A DNA stretch of 64,000 bases from Alistipes sp. (GTDB taxonomy: Bacteria; Bacteroidota; Bacteroidia; Bacteroidales; Rikenellaceae): assembly GCA_017555695.1 (NCBI GenBank), contig JAFZFX010000009.1, forward strand, positions 1-64,000, in the 5' to 3' direction. The notes beneath the pieces were generated by a model, which saw nothing but the letters and a program-made list of their open reading frames with translations, did no database searches and had not been told where the DNA came from. The position numbers were made by a program, and so were the translations under genes. This document shows, in pieces, positions 47,889 through 57,534 of the stretch; positions within the stretch are counted from its first letter, which is position 1, and each line of letters begins with the position of its first letter.

Positions 47889-49154
47889 ATGAGTAATGCG
47901 AACAAATATTTTCCGGCTCTAAACGACATTATGACGGCAGAGCATACGCTGAGCGAGATTCTCTCGGCTACACCGCTTATGCATAATAGAAATCTGTCGG
48001 ATAAGTTCGGAGCAGAGGTGATGCTCAAGCGCGAGGATTTGCAGATGGTGCGTTCGTATAAGATTCGCGGTGCCTACAACAAGATTCGCTCACTTACCGA
48101 GGAGCAGACCGCCCGCGGTATAGGCTGTGCGAGTGCGGGCAACCACGCCCAGGGTGTGGCACTGTCGTGCAACAAACTGCAAATCAAAGGCAAGATATTT
48201 ATGCCTGTGACCACCCCCAAGCAGAAGATCAATCAGGTGAAGATGTTTGGCGGCGAGTTCGTCGAGGTGGTATTAGTGGGCGATACATTCGACCAGGCCA
48301 ACACGGCAGCCATCGAGACCTGCCAGGCCGAGGGCAAGACATTCATCCCGCCCTTCAACGACCCCAAAATCATCGAGGGTCAGGGCACTGTAGGTCTGGA
48401 GATTCTGCAGCAGAGCAGAGCCGCTATCGACTATATCTTCGTTCCCATCGGAGGCGGTGGTTTGGCATCGGGCTTGGGTAGCGTATGCAAGATGATGTCA
48501 CCCAACACCAAAATTATCGGCGTCGAGCCCGCAGGTGCTGCTGGCATGAAGCAGTCATTCGAGAAGGGCGAGGTAGTGGAGTTGGAACACATCGACAAAT
48601 TCGTGGATGGCGCAGCCGTACAGAAGGTGGGCGACATCACATTCGACATCTGCCGTCAGGTGCTTGACGATATCGTGGTTGTTCCCGAGGGCAAGGTATG
48701 TTCGACAATTCTCAACCTCTACAACTTCGACGCTATCGTAGTTGAGCCCGCAGGAGCATTGAGCATCAGCGCCTTGGACTACTACCGCGACAAGATCAAG
48801 GGCAAGAATGTGGTCTGCATCGTCAGCGGCAGCAACAACGACATCGTGCGTATGGAGGATATCAAGGAGCGCTCGTTGCTCTATGAGGGACTGAAGCACT
48901 ACTTCGTAGTACGCTTCCCGCAGAGAGCAGGTGCCCTGCAGAACTTCGTGAGCTATGTATTGGGCCCGCACGACGATATCACCTACTTCGAGTATAAGAA
49001 GAAGACCAACCGCGAGAAGGGTCCCGTGCTGATTGGTATCGAGTTGCAGAACCTCAACGACTTCGAGGGTCTGACCGAGCGTATGCGTCAGAGCAACATC
49101 GACTACGAATACCTGAACGACAACCCCAACCTCTTCGAGTTCCTGATTGGATAG
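47889..49154 (+). CDS. ilvA: Threonine ammonia-lyase (threonine dehydratase)
   Basis: The PLP enzyme that makes 2-oxobutyrate from threonine for isoleucine synthesis. The 421-residue protein has SYKIRGAYNKIRSL (PLP Lys near residue 60), GCASAGNHAQGVA, and the phosphate-binding PIGGGGLASGLGSV near residue 190. The C-terminus has a single ACT-like regulatory domain (VRFPQRAGALQNFVSYVLG), shorter than the E. coli enzyme (514 residues, two such units). Its place at the end of the operon brings isoleucine precursor supply under the same attenuator. Confidence 0.94.
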   Translation: MSNANKYFPALNDIMTAEHTLSEILSATPLMHNRNLSDKFGAEVMLKREDLQMVRSYKIRGAYNKIRSLTEEQTARGIGCASAGNHAQGVALSCNKLQIKGKIFMPVTTPKQKINQVKMFGGEFVEVVLVGDTFDQANTAAIETCQAEGKTFIPPFNDPKIIEGQGTVGLEILQQSRAAIDYIFVPIGGGGLASGLGSVCKMMSPNTKIIGVEPAGAAGMKQSFEKGEVVELEHIDKFVDGAAVQKVGDITFDICRQVLDDIVVVPEGKVCSTILNLYNFDAIVVEPAGALSISALDYYRDKIKGKNVVCIVSGSNNDIVRMEDIKERSLLYEGLKHYFVVRFPQRAGALQNFVSYVLGPHDDITYFEYKKKTNREKGPVLIGIELQNLNDFEGLTERMRQSNIDYEYLNDNPNLFEFLIG

Positions 49155-49196
49155 TAAGAAGAAACGGGCAAAGAGTAATTACAAAAGAGAAAAATT

Positions 49197-49571
49197 ATGA
49201 GTTTAATAGGAAATATCATCTGGGTAGTATTTGGCGGAGCGTTGCTCTCGCTGGGCTATCTGTTCGGCGGCCTGGTGTTGTGCCTGACTATCGTCGGCAT
49301 CCCCTTTGGCGTGCAGATTATGCGTCTGGGTATGTTCGCCTTGTGGCCCTTTGGTGGCGTGGTGAAATCGGCAGACAATGTGGGAGGTTGCCTGCCCGTA
49401 TTGATGAATGTACTGTGGATTATCTTCGGCGGCATCGAGGTGGCGCTGGCTCACCTTTCGATGGGCGTAGTGTTCTGCATTACAATCATCGGAATACCCT
49501 TCGGTATTCAGCACTTCAAGCTGATGATGTATGCGCTGTTGCCTTTTGGTCACCGCGTAGTACGCCGATAG
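49197..49571 (+). CDS. YccF domain inner-membrane protein
   Basis: A 124-residue protein made of two similar YccF halves: LIGNIIWVVFGGALLSLGYL with TIVGIPFGVQIMRLGMFALW, and NVLWIIFGGIEVALAHL with ITIIGIPFGIQHFKLMMYAL. Each half has two hydrophobic segments. The function of YccF proteins is unknown. It follows ilvA by 42 bases and precedes a terminator, so it may be the last, unrelated gene of the ilv-leu transcript. Confidence 0.88.
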   Translation: MSLIGNIIWVVFGGALLSLGYLFGGLVLCLTIVGIPFGVQIMRLGMFALWPFGGVVKSADNVGGCLPVLMNVLWIIFGGIEVALAHLSMGVVFCITIIGIPFGIQHFKLMMYALLPFGHRVVRR

Positions 49572-49590
49572 CGAACGCAAAACTAAATAA

Positions 49591-49626
49591 AAAAGTGTCG
49601 TATCCTTTGCGGGGTACGACACTTTT
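49591..49626. terminator. Bidirectional terminator ending the ilv-leu operon and malQ
   Basis: AAAAGTGTCGTA pairs with TACGACACTTTT (12 bp), followed by ATTTTT. It lies between convergent transcripts. Confidence 0.9.
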
Positions 49627-49642
49627 ATTTTTGCCTATACAG

Positions 49643-52102
49643 CTACTCCATTCTAAGATGCACCAGGCGGGTGATTGCCTCGTTGGTCTTTTCGGCCGAG
49701 AGCAACTCCTCTAAAGTGATGTGCATACGATAACGCCAATAGTGGTTCGGGTCGGCAGGGATGTTTATGCGCTCGGCATCGACATCCTCGGCGCGAATAT
49801 CCTCATCCTCCGCGAGCCAATCCTGCAACGGCAGAATGGCAAGGATAGAGTTAGAGCGCATCTGACGCGTGAGTATCTCGCTTGCCACATCGCCCGAACA
49901 GTCAGCGTCAGCCTCGGCCGCACGAGCGAGAACTTCAGTCCAATAACGCTGTGTAAGACAAGCATCCTCACGCCACCAACCTCTGATGGTGGACATATCG
50001 TGAGTGGATGTTGCCGCCACCGAGAAGTAGGGATAAGCCGACACTTCGCCAAAGGCGAGGCCAAACTGCTTGGGCATACGCTCAATCTCGAGCGAGAGAA
50101 TACGCTCGGACTCCATAACCTCGGCTACGCAGGCGGGAATCATACCCAAATCTTCGCCGCAGGTGAGCATACGCGAGGCCGCAGAGAGTACACGCAGACG
50201 CTTGATGGCATTCTTTCGCCACAGGTCGTTGTGGCGGTTATAGTAAAACTCCTCATACAGACGCATATATGCCTGCTGCTGTGCGGGTTCAAGAGCCTCA
50301 AACTTGGCAGTGCGGAAGCCCTCGATGCGGGGGAAATAACGCCCCGCAGCGTATGAATCCTCCAAGAACAGTACATCCGTAGAGAGCATATCTGTGGCTA
50401 CATCGCGCTCAACATCAAAGTCAAAGCCAAACGACACAATCTCCTCTACACTATACGGCAACGATGGGTTGAAGTGTCCCAATACAGCACTCTTGGCACC
50501 GCGTGGCACCTCCCAAATGCGGAAGAAGCCAAGGATATGGTCAATACGGTAGGCATCGAAGTAGCGCTCCATCTTCCGCAGACGGGCACACCACCACGCA
50601 TAGCCATCCTCTGCCATACGCGACCAGTTATAGGTTGGGAAGCCCCAATTCTGACCATCCTCCGAGAAGGCATCGGGCGGAGCACCAGCCGACATAGTGC
50701 AGTTGTAGAGTTCGGGGGCACACCACACATCTACGCTGAACGGTGCAACGCCGATGGGGATATCGCCCTTAAGCGCCACGCCCGCATCGTGAGCATAGGC
50801 GTTGGCTGCACGCAACTGCTCGTCGAGCAGATACTGCACAAAGGCATAGAAGTATGTGTGGACACGATTTTTCTCGATATACTCTTTCACCGCCTCCTCG
50901 TCGTAGCTCGAGAGTTCGCCCCAGCGAGAGAACTCCACCGTCGCATATTTATCACGCAGAGCGCAGTAAACCATATATGGCAACAACCAACTGCGGCTCT
51001 CGTCGAAGAAACGAGCAAACGACTCGGCCGAAATGATGCTCTGGCCGCACAGTTCGTACACCTGGTGTAGGAACTCGGTCTTGAGCGCCATCACCGCCTC
51101 GTAATCTACTGCCGCCTTGGCATTGAGTCGGCGGCCTCGCTGTGAGAATTTACGCTTTAGCTCACGCAAAGATTTTGCCGTCGCAGTATCAGTCATCTTT
51201 GCACACAGCTCTACGGCATCGTTGGGCGAGAGGTAGAGCGGATGGAGAGCAAACGACGAAATGGCATTATAGGGATAGGAGTCGGAGTAGGAGCCATCCT
51301 TAGTGGTGTCATTGACAGGCAAGAGCTGAATCACCGACATACCCGTAGCGGCTGCCCAATCGACCATCAGGCGCAAGTCACCAAAATCACCACTACCCCA
51401 ACTATGCTTGCTACGCAACGAAAATACGGGGATAGCAACGCCCGCACCTCGCCAACGCATAGCATCACGCAGACGCAGACCTTTGACCTGCACGCAGGGG
51501 AAATTATCAGCGGGGAAGCGACGATTCTCGCCCTGCTCATAGCGCTTGAATGAGTGTGTTGCGGCATCCACCACAACAAATTTATACTCCGTCGATGCCA
51601 CCTCTGCGGGCAGACTCACACTCCACACCGCATAGGCGAGGGGAGTCATCTCAACAGCTCGCTCGACACACCAACCTCCCAACGCCTCACTCTCGCCTAC
51701 GATAGCGAGAGCCTCATCCTTCATCAATGCGGGGGCTGCGACCTCGACACTAATGGGATTTTGCGCCGTATAGGCGACGGCCGGCAGCGTCTGACGACGG
51801 AATATGCACTGCTGAAAGAGCGTAGAGTAGTATGGTCGCTCGATGGGGTTATCGCTCCAACAATCATAGATATGTGCATCAGTATCGCACTCTATACTAT
51901 GAGAAAACTCCTCTCGGCGGAGCGTACTGCCATTAGTGCCCTGCAGCACATATTCGTACTCGGCACCTCGCTCGGCATCGCACTCGGCCACCCACACGCC
52001 ATTGGCGCAGGGGGTCATAGCGATTTTTCTGCCATCGGCAAACGCGATTGCAATGACCTCGTCCGAGGCCGTATAATATTCAATTTGAAACCTTATTAAC
52101 AT
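49643..52102 (-). CDS. malQ: 4-Alpha-glucanotransferase (GH77) with N-terminal CBM20-like domains
   Basis: MalQ disproportionates maltodextrins during glycogen or starch use in the cytoplasm. The 819-residue protein is longer than E. coli MalQ because about 210 N-terminal residues form two starch-binding CBM20-like domains (e.g. LAIVGESEALGGWCVERAVE). The GH77 part shows YRIDHILGFFRIWEVP near residue 520 (nucleophile Asp), CGEDLGMIP near 649 (acid/base Glu) and STHDMSTIRGWW near 700 (third Asp). The two-CBM form resembles plant DPE2 and is common in Bacteroidota. Confidence 0.93.
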   Translation of the reverse strand: MLIRFQIEYYTASDEVIAIAFADGRKIAMTPCANGVWVAECDAERGAEYEYVLQGTNGSTLRREEFSHSIECDTDAHIYDCWSDNPIERPYYSTLFQQCIFRRQTLPAVAYTAQNPISVEVAAPALMKDEALAIVGESEALGGWCVERAVEMTPLAYAVWSVSLPAEVASTEYKFVVVDAATHSFKRYEQGENRRFPADNFPCVQVKGLRLRDAMRWRGAGVAIPVFSLRSKHSWGSGDFGDLRLMVDWAAATGMSVIQLLPVNDTTKDGSYSDSYPYNAISSFALHPLYLSPNDAVELCAKMTDTATAKSLRELKRKFSQRGRRLNAKAAVDYEAVMALKTEFLHQVYELCGQSIISAESFARFFDESRSWLLPYMVYCALRDKYATVEFSRWGELSSYDEEAVKEYIEKNRVHTYFYAFVQYLLDEQLRAANAYAHDAGVALKGDIPIGVAPFSVDVWCAPELYNCTMSAGAPPDAFSEDGQNWGFPTYNWSRMAEDGYAWWCARLRKMERYFDAYRIDHILGFFRIWEVPRGAKSAVLGHFNPSLPYSVEEIVSFGFDFDVERDVATDMLSTDVLFLEDSYAAGRYFPRIEGFRTAKFEALEPAQQQAYMRLYEEFYYNRHNDLWRKNAIKRLRVLSAASRMLTCGEDLGMIPACVAEVMESERILSLEIERMPKQFGLAFGEVSAYPYFSVAATSTHDMSTIRGWWREDACLTQRYWTEVLARAAEADADCSGDVASEILTRQMRSNSILAILPLQDWLAEDEDIRAEDVDAERINIPADPNHYWRYRMHITLEELLSAEKTNEAITRLVHLRME

Positions 52103-52149
52103 TGTCGTTCTATATATCTTTGGGCTTGCTATTTAGGTCAGCCCTCTAA

Positions 52150-54549
52150 CTAAAAGTCTTTACCCACAAATGCCGCACCCGAAGTGACTGCGCCCTTCTG
52201 CTCCTTGCCCGCCGAAGAGTTGAAGTGGTAACTCAACGAGAGGGTTATATTAGGATAGCGCGGTTTGACGAAGGTGGTAGCCTTCAGCGTCTGCGAGTCG
52301 CGTATATGGTCGTAGCGCGCCGTACGGAACAGATCGTGAGCCACCAGCGCAAGCGACATTTTGTTTTTCAGCAGTTGTTGCCTTATGGCAAGGTCGAAGT
52401 AACAATAGGCCTCCTCGCGACCCTGAGTCAGGACGGTCGGACCTACGAAGTTGGCATCGAACTGCATACGGGTTGTAGGCGAAAGCGTGAAGTTATTTAT
52501 CCACGATGCAGCGTAGCTCGTATTCTCGGAGTCGGTGCTGCCAACAAAATCGGCCATAAACTTATAGTGGAACAGGCTACCATTCATCGTCATACTCCAC
52601 CAACGGGTGTTGCGAGTCTGCAGGTTGGCCTCGATACCCATCGTGCGGTCCACACCCGCATTGATAAGCGAGTCGAGTGTCACACCAGGCTCATACGCCA
52701 CACGGATAAGGTCATAAACACCACGGCGGTGACGATAGAAGCCCGACACAGAGAGCGAATTGGAGTTCTTGAAGCTCTTGCGGTAGCCCACCTCTGCCGA
52801 GTGGATATACTCGGGAGCAAGGTCGGGGTTACCTGTCAGGCGTGTATAGTAGTCCTTATATGTGATGTAGGGCTCCAACTTCCATACGCCAGCGCGGTTG
52901 GTGCGGTAAGAGTAGCCCGCAGTGATGGTGTTGCCATTGCCTGCATCGTAGGCTATATGGGTCGAGGGGAAGAGCTCCAGGCGCTTCACATCGCGATCGG
53001 CACCCTCGAAATCGATTGTAAGCACATCGTGCATATTGTCAGCACGCACACCCGCATCGAGTGTCACGGGGCCGAACTTATCGGTGAACATCACATAGGC
53101 CGAGTGAATCTGTCGGCGGTAGTAGAAGGGGGTGTACAAATCCTCCTGCCACTCGTAGTCCTGCACCTCGCGGTTCCAATAGCGGATATTGTAGTTGCCA
53201 TGCTCGCTATACGATGTGTACTGATAGCCCAACTCCATCTTGCCACCCTCGCGGTAGTTGAGTTCGTAGTTGGCCGAGCCATCAAAGTCCCAATGGTGTT
53301 CCGACTCGTAGCCACGCGTACCCTCCCAACGGGCACCTGACAGCTCGAAGAGGTTACTCTCAGTGTACTCCAGCGAATACCAATCGTAGCGCATACGGCT
53401 ATCGAGCGAGATTTTGTCGCCTCTATCGTTGAGTTTCCACACATAGTCAAACGATGCCTGACCGATGTGCTTCTCGATGTAGTTGTGGTCGTGGCTGTCG
53501 TATATGGCATCGTTAATCACAACACCACCCTGCTCACGATGCTCGTCATAGAGCATATCGCCACCATTGAGCCAGCGGGTCATACCGCCCTGCACCTCGA
53601 CCGTAAGCGCGTGGTTGGATTTATTGAACTCCCAGCCCACACGGCCTATCTGCGAGTCGGTGCTACGGTAGCGGCTACCGTCGGCATCGGATGTGGTGAT
53701 GTAGTCATCGACGATGGTGGTCTTAAGCTGGCGGAACTCACTCTCGTCCTTGAGTTGTGAGCCTGCATAGCCCACATACCAGCGATTTGCACCCTTGCGG
53801 TAGCCAAACAACAGGTCGCTGTTCCAAGTGCCGATAGTGCTGGCCGAGAGGTTTACCGAGCCACTGAAGCCCTGCTTATTGTCGTTCTTGGTGATGATAT
53901 TCACGATACCCACATCGCCATCGGTCTTATACTTGGCCGAGGGCGTAGTGATAATCTCAATATCGGCAATATTTGCTGCGGCAATCTGATTGAGCGCCTG
54001 CGTGCCCTCCAGCATACTCGGCTTGCCATCTACATAGACCAAAAAGCCCGTACTACCACGAAACGAGAGGTTGCCGTCAGCATCTATTCTGACCGAAGGT
54101 GCCGACTTCAGTACATCGACAGCCGTACCGCCCGAAGCCGACAACGAGGCCGAGCCGCTGATGCGCTGGCGGTCGAGTTTATATACAATCTTACTGCGTT
54201 CACCCTCGACGACGACCTCCTTGAGGCCTGTTTCGACCATACTGAGCGCTATCTCGCCAAGGTCAATCTTGGCGCCACGGCTGAAAGTGAGCTTATCACT
54301 CGTATAGGGTTGGTAGCCAACGACCATAATCGTCAGGTAGAAGCTACCATCACGCACATTATCAAGTGTAAATTTGCCCTCTCGCACTGCTGTCGAAGCC
54401 ACCGTCTTGTTGTCGGCATCGACCACTACTACATCGGCATAATCAATCGCTTTGCGGGTGGTGGCATCGACAACACGGCCCGTAACGCTCTGGGCATAGG
54501 TAGCGACACAACACATCATCGCACAAATCACAAGTAGTAAATCTCTCAT
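52150..54549 (-). CDS. Outer-membrane beta-barrel receptor (TonB-dependent-like)
   Basis: A 799-residue protein with a Sec signal ending near ATYAQ, a carboxypeptidase-regulatory-like domain (SVTGRVVDATTRKAIDYADV, ~20-105), a plug region (DVLKSAPSVRIDADGNLSF) and a large OMP beta-barrel rich in alternating aromatic residues, ending in LSLSYHFNSS. It belongs to the OMP_b-brl_3-type outer membrane proteins. No SusD partner is adjacent, so it is not a standard polysaccharide-utilisation pair; the ligand is unknown. I use the ATG at 54549, since the TTG at 54558 adds only three residues. Confidence 0.88.
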   Translation of the reverse strand: MRDLLLVICAMMCCVATYAQSVTGRVVDATTRKAIDYADVVVVDADNKTVASTAVREGKFTLDNVRDGSFYLTIMVVGYQPYTSDKLTFSRGAKIDLGEIALSMVETGLKEVVVEGERSKIVYKLDRQRISGSASLSASGGTAVDVLKSAPSVRIDADGNLSFRGSTGFLVYVDGKPSMLEGTQALNQIAAANIADIEIITTPSAKYKTDGDVGIVNIITKNDNKQGFSGSVNLSASTIGTWNSDLLFGYRKGANRWYVGYAGSQLKDESEFRQLKTTIVDDYITTSDADGSRYRSTDSQIGRVGWEFNKSNHALTVEVQGGMTRWLNGGDMLYDEHREQGGVVINDAIYDSHDHNYIEKHIGQASFDYVWKLNDRGDKISLDSRMRYDWYSLEYTESNLFELSGARWEGTRGYESEHHWDFDGSANYELNYREGGKMELGYQYTSYSEHGNYNIRYWNREVQDYEWQEDLYTPFYYRRQIHSAYVMFTDKFGPVTLDAGVRADNMHDVLTIDFEGADRDVKRLELFPSTHIAYDAGNGNTITAGYSYRTNRAGVWKLEPYITYKDYYTRLTGNPDLAPEYIHSAEVGYRKSFKNSNSLSVSGFYRHRRGVYDLIRVAYEPGVTLDSLINAGVDRTMGIEANLQTRNTRWWSMTMNGSLFHYKFMADFVGSTDSENTSYAASWINNFTLSPTTRMQFDANFVGPTVLTQGREEAYCYFDLAIRQQLLKNKMSLALVAHDLFRTARYDHIRDSQTLKATTFVKPRYPNITLSLSYHFNSSAGKEQKGAVTSGAAFVGKDF

Positions 54550-54615
54550 CTCTGTCAAGTTATGTGGTTAGTATAACATAAAAAAGCGGCCGCAAGCGAC
54601 CACCATTGCATTTGT

Positions 54616-54643
54616 CAAAGATAGAAAAAAATTGGCTCACCAA
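54616..54643 (-). promoter_or_regulatory. Promoter of the outer-membrane receptor gene
   Basis: On the minus strand TATCTTTG (plus CAAAGATA, 54616-54623) with TTG (plus CAA, 54641-54643) 17 bases upstream. The leader of about 60 bases contains the palindrome GCGGCCGC. Confidence 0.65.
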
Positions 54644-54680
54644 CAAATCATTACGCCAATATTACACGCCTCGTCAAACA

Positions 54681-54708
54681 AAAGGCCCGCCCCTTGGGGG
54701 AGCGAGCC
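54681..54708 (-). terminator. Terminator after the sugar permease gene
   Basis: On the minus strand GGCTCGCTCCCC pairs with GGGGCGGGCC (two G-U, one bulge), followed by TTTTG. Confidence 0.75.
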
Positions 54709-54733
54709 TTATAGCATAATCGAGCAATGGAGA

Positions 54734-55744
54734 TTAGTTTCCGCCCGACATTACAATCAGCGCCAAGCCTGCGATGAAGAAGAGGAACATCACGCCCAAC
54801 AGAGTGTCGGTCTTGCGGTCGCTACCCTTAAACTCCTTCCAGATGAATACACCCCAAATGGCGGCAATCATAGGAGCGCCCTGACCCAAGGCGTAAGAGA
54901 TGGCGGCACCAGCCTTACCCGCAGCAATATAGCTGAAGGCTGTACCCAAGCACCATACGTCACCACCCAAAACACCAACCAAGTGTGTAGAGAGCGAGCC
55001 CTTGAAGTATTCGCTATACGATACGGGCGCACCAACAAACGGGCGGCGCATAACGAGTGTATTGAATACGAAGTTGCTCAACAAAACACCAATCGAGAAT
55101 ACGAATATAGCCGAGTAGGGGGTAAGCATACCCGCTGTAGGCTGCTCGAAGTTATCCAAATCCATAGCCGCGGCAACGAAGCGGTAGAAGCACGACATCA
55201 GCACACCAGCCACCATCGAGAGGATGATACCCTTGCGGTTAGCGGCGTTCTTCTCGCCACTCTTGCTCATTCGGCCCGACGCGATACCGTTGCAGATGAC
55301 AGCCACAACGATGAGCGCCACACCTAGGAAGAGCAACATCGGGTCACCCTTCGGAGCGCCTATATAGTTAATAATCACACCCAACACGAGAGCCAAACCA
55401 ACACCCAAGGGGAAGGCCACAGCCATACCAGCCAACGACACCGAAGCCGAAAGCAGGATGTTAGATGCGTTGAAGATGATACCGCCCAGCAGTACGCTCA
55501 AGATTCCCGAACCCTTAGCCTGCATCAAATCCTCAACGAAGGGACGACCCTGCTCGCCGATGCTACCCATCGTAAGGCCAAGCAGAAGCGCGAACAGCAC
55601 CATACCGATTACATAGTCCCAATAGAAAAGTTCGTAACGCCAAGTCTTGCCAGCGAGTTTCTGTGTATTACCCCACGAGCCCCAACAGAACATCGTGATA
55701 AAGCAGAATACGACTGCTAAAAGATAACTGTGTACAATAAACAT
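54734..55744 (-). CDS. Ten-span sugar permease (GRP/RhaT-like DMT superfamily)
   Basis: A 336-residue inner-membrane protein with about ten spans. It starts FCFITMFCWGSWGNTQKLAG, typical of the glucose/ribose porter and rhamnose symporter group in the drug/metabolite superfamily, with LSASVSLAGMAVAFPLGVGL and AISYALGQGAPMIAAIWGVF later. It follows ribokinase by 20 bases on the same strand, so ribose or a related pentose from nucleosides is the likely substrate; that is inferred from context. Confidence 0.78.
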   Translation of the reverse strand: MFIVHSYLLAVVFCFITMFCWGSWGNTQKLAGKTWRYELFYWDYVIGMVLFALLLGLTMGSIGEQGRPFVEDLMQAKGSGILSVLLGGIIFNASNILLSASVSLAGMAVAFPLGVGLALVLGVIINYIGAPKGDPMLLFLGVALIVVAVICNGIASGRMSKSGEKNAANRKGIILSMVAGVLMSCFYRFVAAAMDLDNFEQPTAGMLTPYSAIFVFSIGVLLSNFVFNTLVMRRPFVGAPVSYSEYFKGSLSTHLVGVLGGDVWCLGTAFSYIAAGKAGAAISYALGQGAPMIAAIWGVFIWKEFKGSDRKTDTLLGVMFLFFIAGLALIVMSGGN

Positions 55745-55764
55745 AATTTAACTTTTTTAGGTTA

Positions 55765-56712
55765 TTACTTCTTCTTACGCAGGAACTCCTGTACCTCCTC
55801 GCGTGTAGGAGCTGCGGGCTGTGCGCCCATACGGGTTACACTGATGGCAGCTGCGGCACTCGCCTCGCGCACGGCATCAATCACCGAGCGACCCTCCGAC
55901 ATAACGCTGACCAACACGCCGTTGAATGTGTCGCCAGCGGCGGTAGTATCCACAGCCTCGACCTTGCGAGCCTCGACACGCATAAACATTGCACCGTCGT
56001 AAACCATTGCGCCGTCGCTACCCAATGTGACGATGACATTACGCGGACCCATATCGTAGAGAGCCTGGGCGGCACGCTGTGCAGTGAGCATATCCTTAAC
56101 CTCGATGCCCGTCAGACGCGATGCCTCGCTACGGTTGGGCGTAATCAAGTAGAGGCTCTTCAACAACTCCTCGCTGAGGGGTTCTGCAGGTGCGGGTGCA
56201 GGGTTCAACACCACGGGAATACCCGCCTCGGCAGCCATCTTGGCTACATAGGTAACGGTCTCGACGGGAGTCTCCAACTGCATAAGCACGATGCTGGCAC
56301 TCTTAATCTCGTCGGCCGCTACATCAATGTCGGCGGGCGTAAGGTGCATATTGGCACCCGAAGCCACAACGATGCAGTTCTCGGCATTGCTGTCAATAGT
56401 AATCAGCGCTACACCCGACGGATGCTCCTTATCGACAAACACATAGTCAGTAACGATGCCGTCCTGCTTCATCGATTCGCGCACCTGACGGCCAAACAAA
56501 TCGTCGCCCGTCTTGGCCACAAACACAACTCGGTTACCATAGCGAGCCGCTGCAACAGCCTGATTGGCACCCTTACCTCCTGCATTCATAAAGAAGTCGC
56601 CACCCAACACCGTCTCACCGCCTGCGGGCAAGTGCGATGTCTTGACAACCATATCGGTATTACTGCTACCTACAACAACAATAGTCTTCTTTCGCATAGT
56701 TTTAAGTTTCAT
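55765..56712 (-). CDS. rbsK: Ribokinase
   Basis: A 315-residue PfkB-family kinase that phosphorylates ribose to ribose 5-phosphate. It has GGDFFMNAGGKGANQAVAAA near residue 38, LNPAPAPAEPLSEELL and the ATP/catalytic box DTTAAGDTFNGVLV near residue 255. The ATG at 56712 comes just after a palindromic promoter; an alternative ATG at 56697 (MRKKTIVVVGSSN) gives a start more like other ribokinases and a longer leader. It forms an operon with the permease downstream. Confidence 0.9.
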   Translation of the reverse strand: MKLKTMRKKTIVVVGSSNTDMVVKTSHLPAGGETVLGGDFFMNAGGKGANQAVAAARYGNRVVFVAKTGDDLFGRQVRESMKQDGIVTDYVFVDKEHPSGVALITIDSNAENCIVVASGANMHLTPADIDVAADEIKSASIVLMQLETPVETVTYVAKMAAEAGIPVVLNPAPAPAEPLSEELLKSLYLITPNRSEASRLTGIEVKDMLTAQRAAQALYDMGPRNVIVTLGSDGAMVYDGAMFMRVEARKVEAVDTTAAGDTFNGVLVSVMSEGRSVIDAVREASAAAAISVTRMGAQPAAPTREEVQEFLRKKK

Positions 56713-56713
56713 C

Positions 56714-56759
56714 TATCCTATCCCCAAAGATAGGATATTTATGTCAATATAACAAAAAA
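56714..56759 (-). promoter_or_regulatory. rbsK promoter with palindromic candidate operator
   Basis: On the minus strand TTTTTTG (plus 56753-56759) and TATCTTTG (plus CAAAGATA, 56725-56732) are spaced by 20 bases. The -7 box lies inside a perfect 9-bp inverted repeat TATCCTATC-CCCAAA-GATAGGATA (56714-56737). This symmetry is typical of a repressor site. Confidence 0.7.
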
Positions 56760-56787
56760 TAGCGAGCAACTTTTATGCCCGCTATTT
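56757..56787 (-). terminator. Terminator after deoD
   Basis: On the minus strand AAATAGCG pairs with CGCTATTT, followed by TTTTG. Its T-tract is also the -33 element of the rbsK promoter. Confidence 0.75.
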
Positions 56788-56810
56788 ATCGTTGAATCTA
56801 AAATTCGCTC

Positions 56811-57521
56811 TTAGATGATATCAAACGCTATCTCCATCATATTCGTGAAGCTCGTCTGGCGCTGCTCGGCCGAACACGATGTACCGTGAACGAGCGAGTC
56901 AGAGATGGTGCAGATGCAGAGAGCCTGATTGCCACTGCGTGCCGCATTCATATAGAGAGCCGCAGCCTCCATCTCAACGGCCAAAACACCCATCTTCTGC
57001 CAAGCCTTCCAGCCATCAGCTGAATCGCCATAGAACACATCGCTCGAAAGCAGGTTGCCGACCTTGTAGTCGATGCCCATACTCTCGGCCTTCTCCACTG
57101 CGGCACGAGCCATAGCGAAGTCGGCAATGGGAGCGAATGTTCCAGGCAGGCCATACTGCGCGCCATAGTTCGAGTCGGTACAAGCACCAACGCCTATGAC
57201 CACATCGCCCAACGCCAAATCGGCATTGTATGCGCCCGCAGAGCCTGTGCGGATGATGCGCTTGACGCCATAGAAGTTAAACAGTTCGTATGTGTAGATG
57301 CCAATCGAGGGCATACCCATACCGTGGCCCTGCACCGACACACGCTTACCCTTATACTCTCCCGTATAGCCGAGCATACCTCTGACGGCATTGTACTGCA
57401 CGGGGTTCTCCAGGAAACGCTCTGCCATAAACTTGGCACGCAGGGGGTCACCCGCCATAATCACGCGGTCGGCAATCTCGCCCTCTTTCGCCCCGATATG
57501 TGGTGTAGGAACTACTGACAT
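56811..57521 (-). CDS. deoD: Purine-nucleoside phosphorylase, DeoD type
   Basis: The enzyme cleaves purine (deoxy)ribonucleosides with phosphate. The 236-residue protein shows the DeoD signatures [50 protein letters not shown] near residue 85, and [17 protein letters not shown] with the catalytic Asp near 205. It starts 13 bases after nagB on the same strand, and lies upstream of ribokinase, consistent with nucleoside salvage. Confidence 0.95.
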   Translation of the reverse strand: MSVVPTPHIGAKEGEIADRVIMAGDPLRAKFMAERFLENPVQYNAVRGMLGYTGEYKGKRVSVQGHGMGMPSIGIYTYELFNFYGVKRIIRTGSAGAYNADLALGDVVIGVGACTDSNYGAQYGLPGTFAPIADFAMARAAVEKAESMGIDYKVGNLLSSDVFYGDSADGWKAWQKMGVLAVEMEAAALYMNAARSGNQALCICTISDSLVHGTSCSAEQRQTSFTNMMEIAFDII

Positions 57522-57534
57522 AACTTACTACAGA

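Noticed and set aside
54583-54590. GCGGCCGC palindrome in the receptor-gene leader as an operator
   Set aside because: Eight bases of G+C symmetry alone is weak evidence; there is no repeat or overlap with promoter elements.
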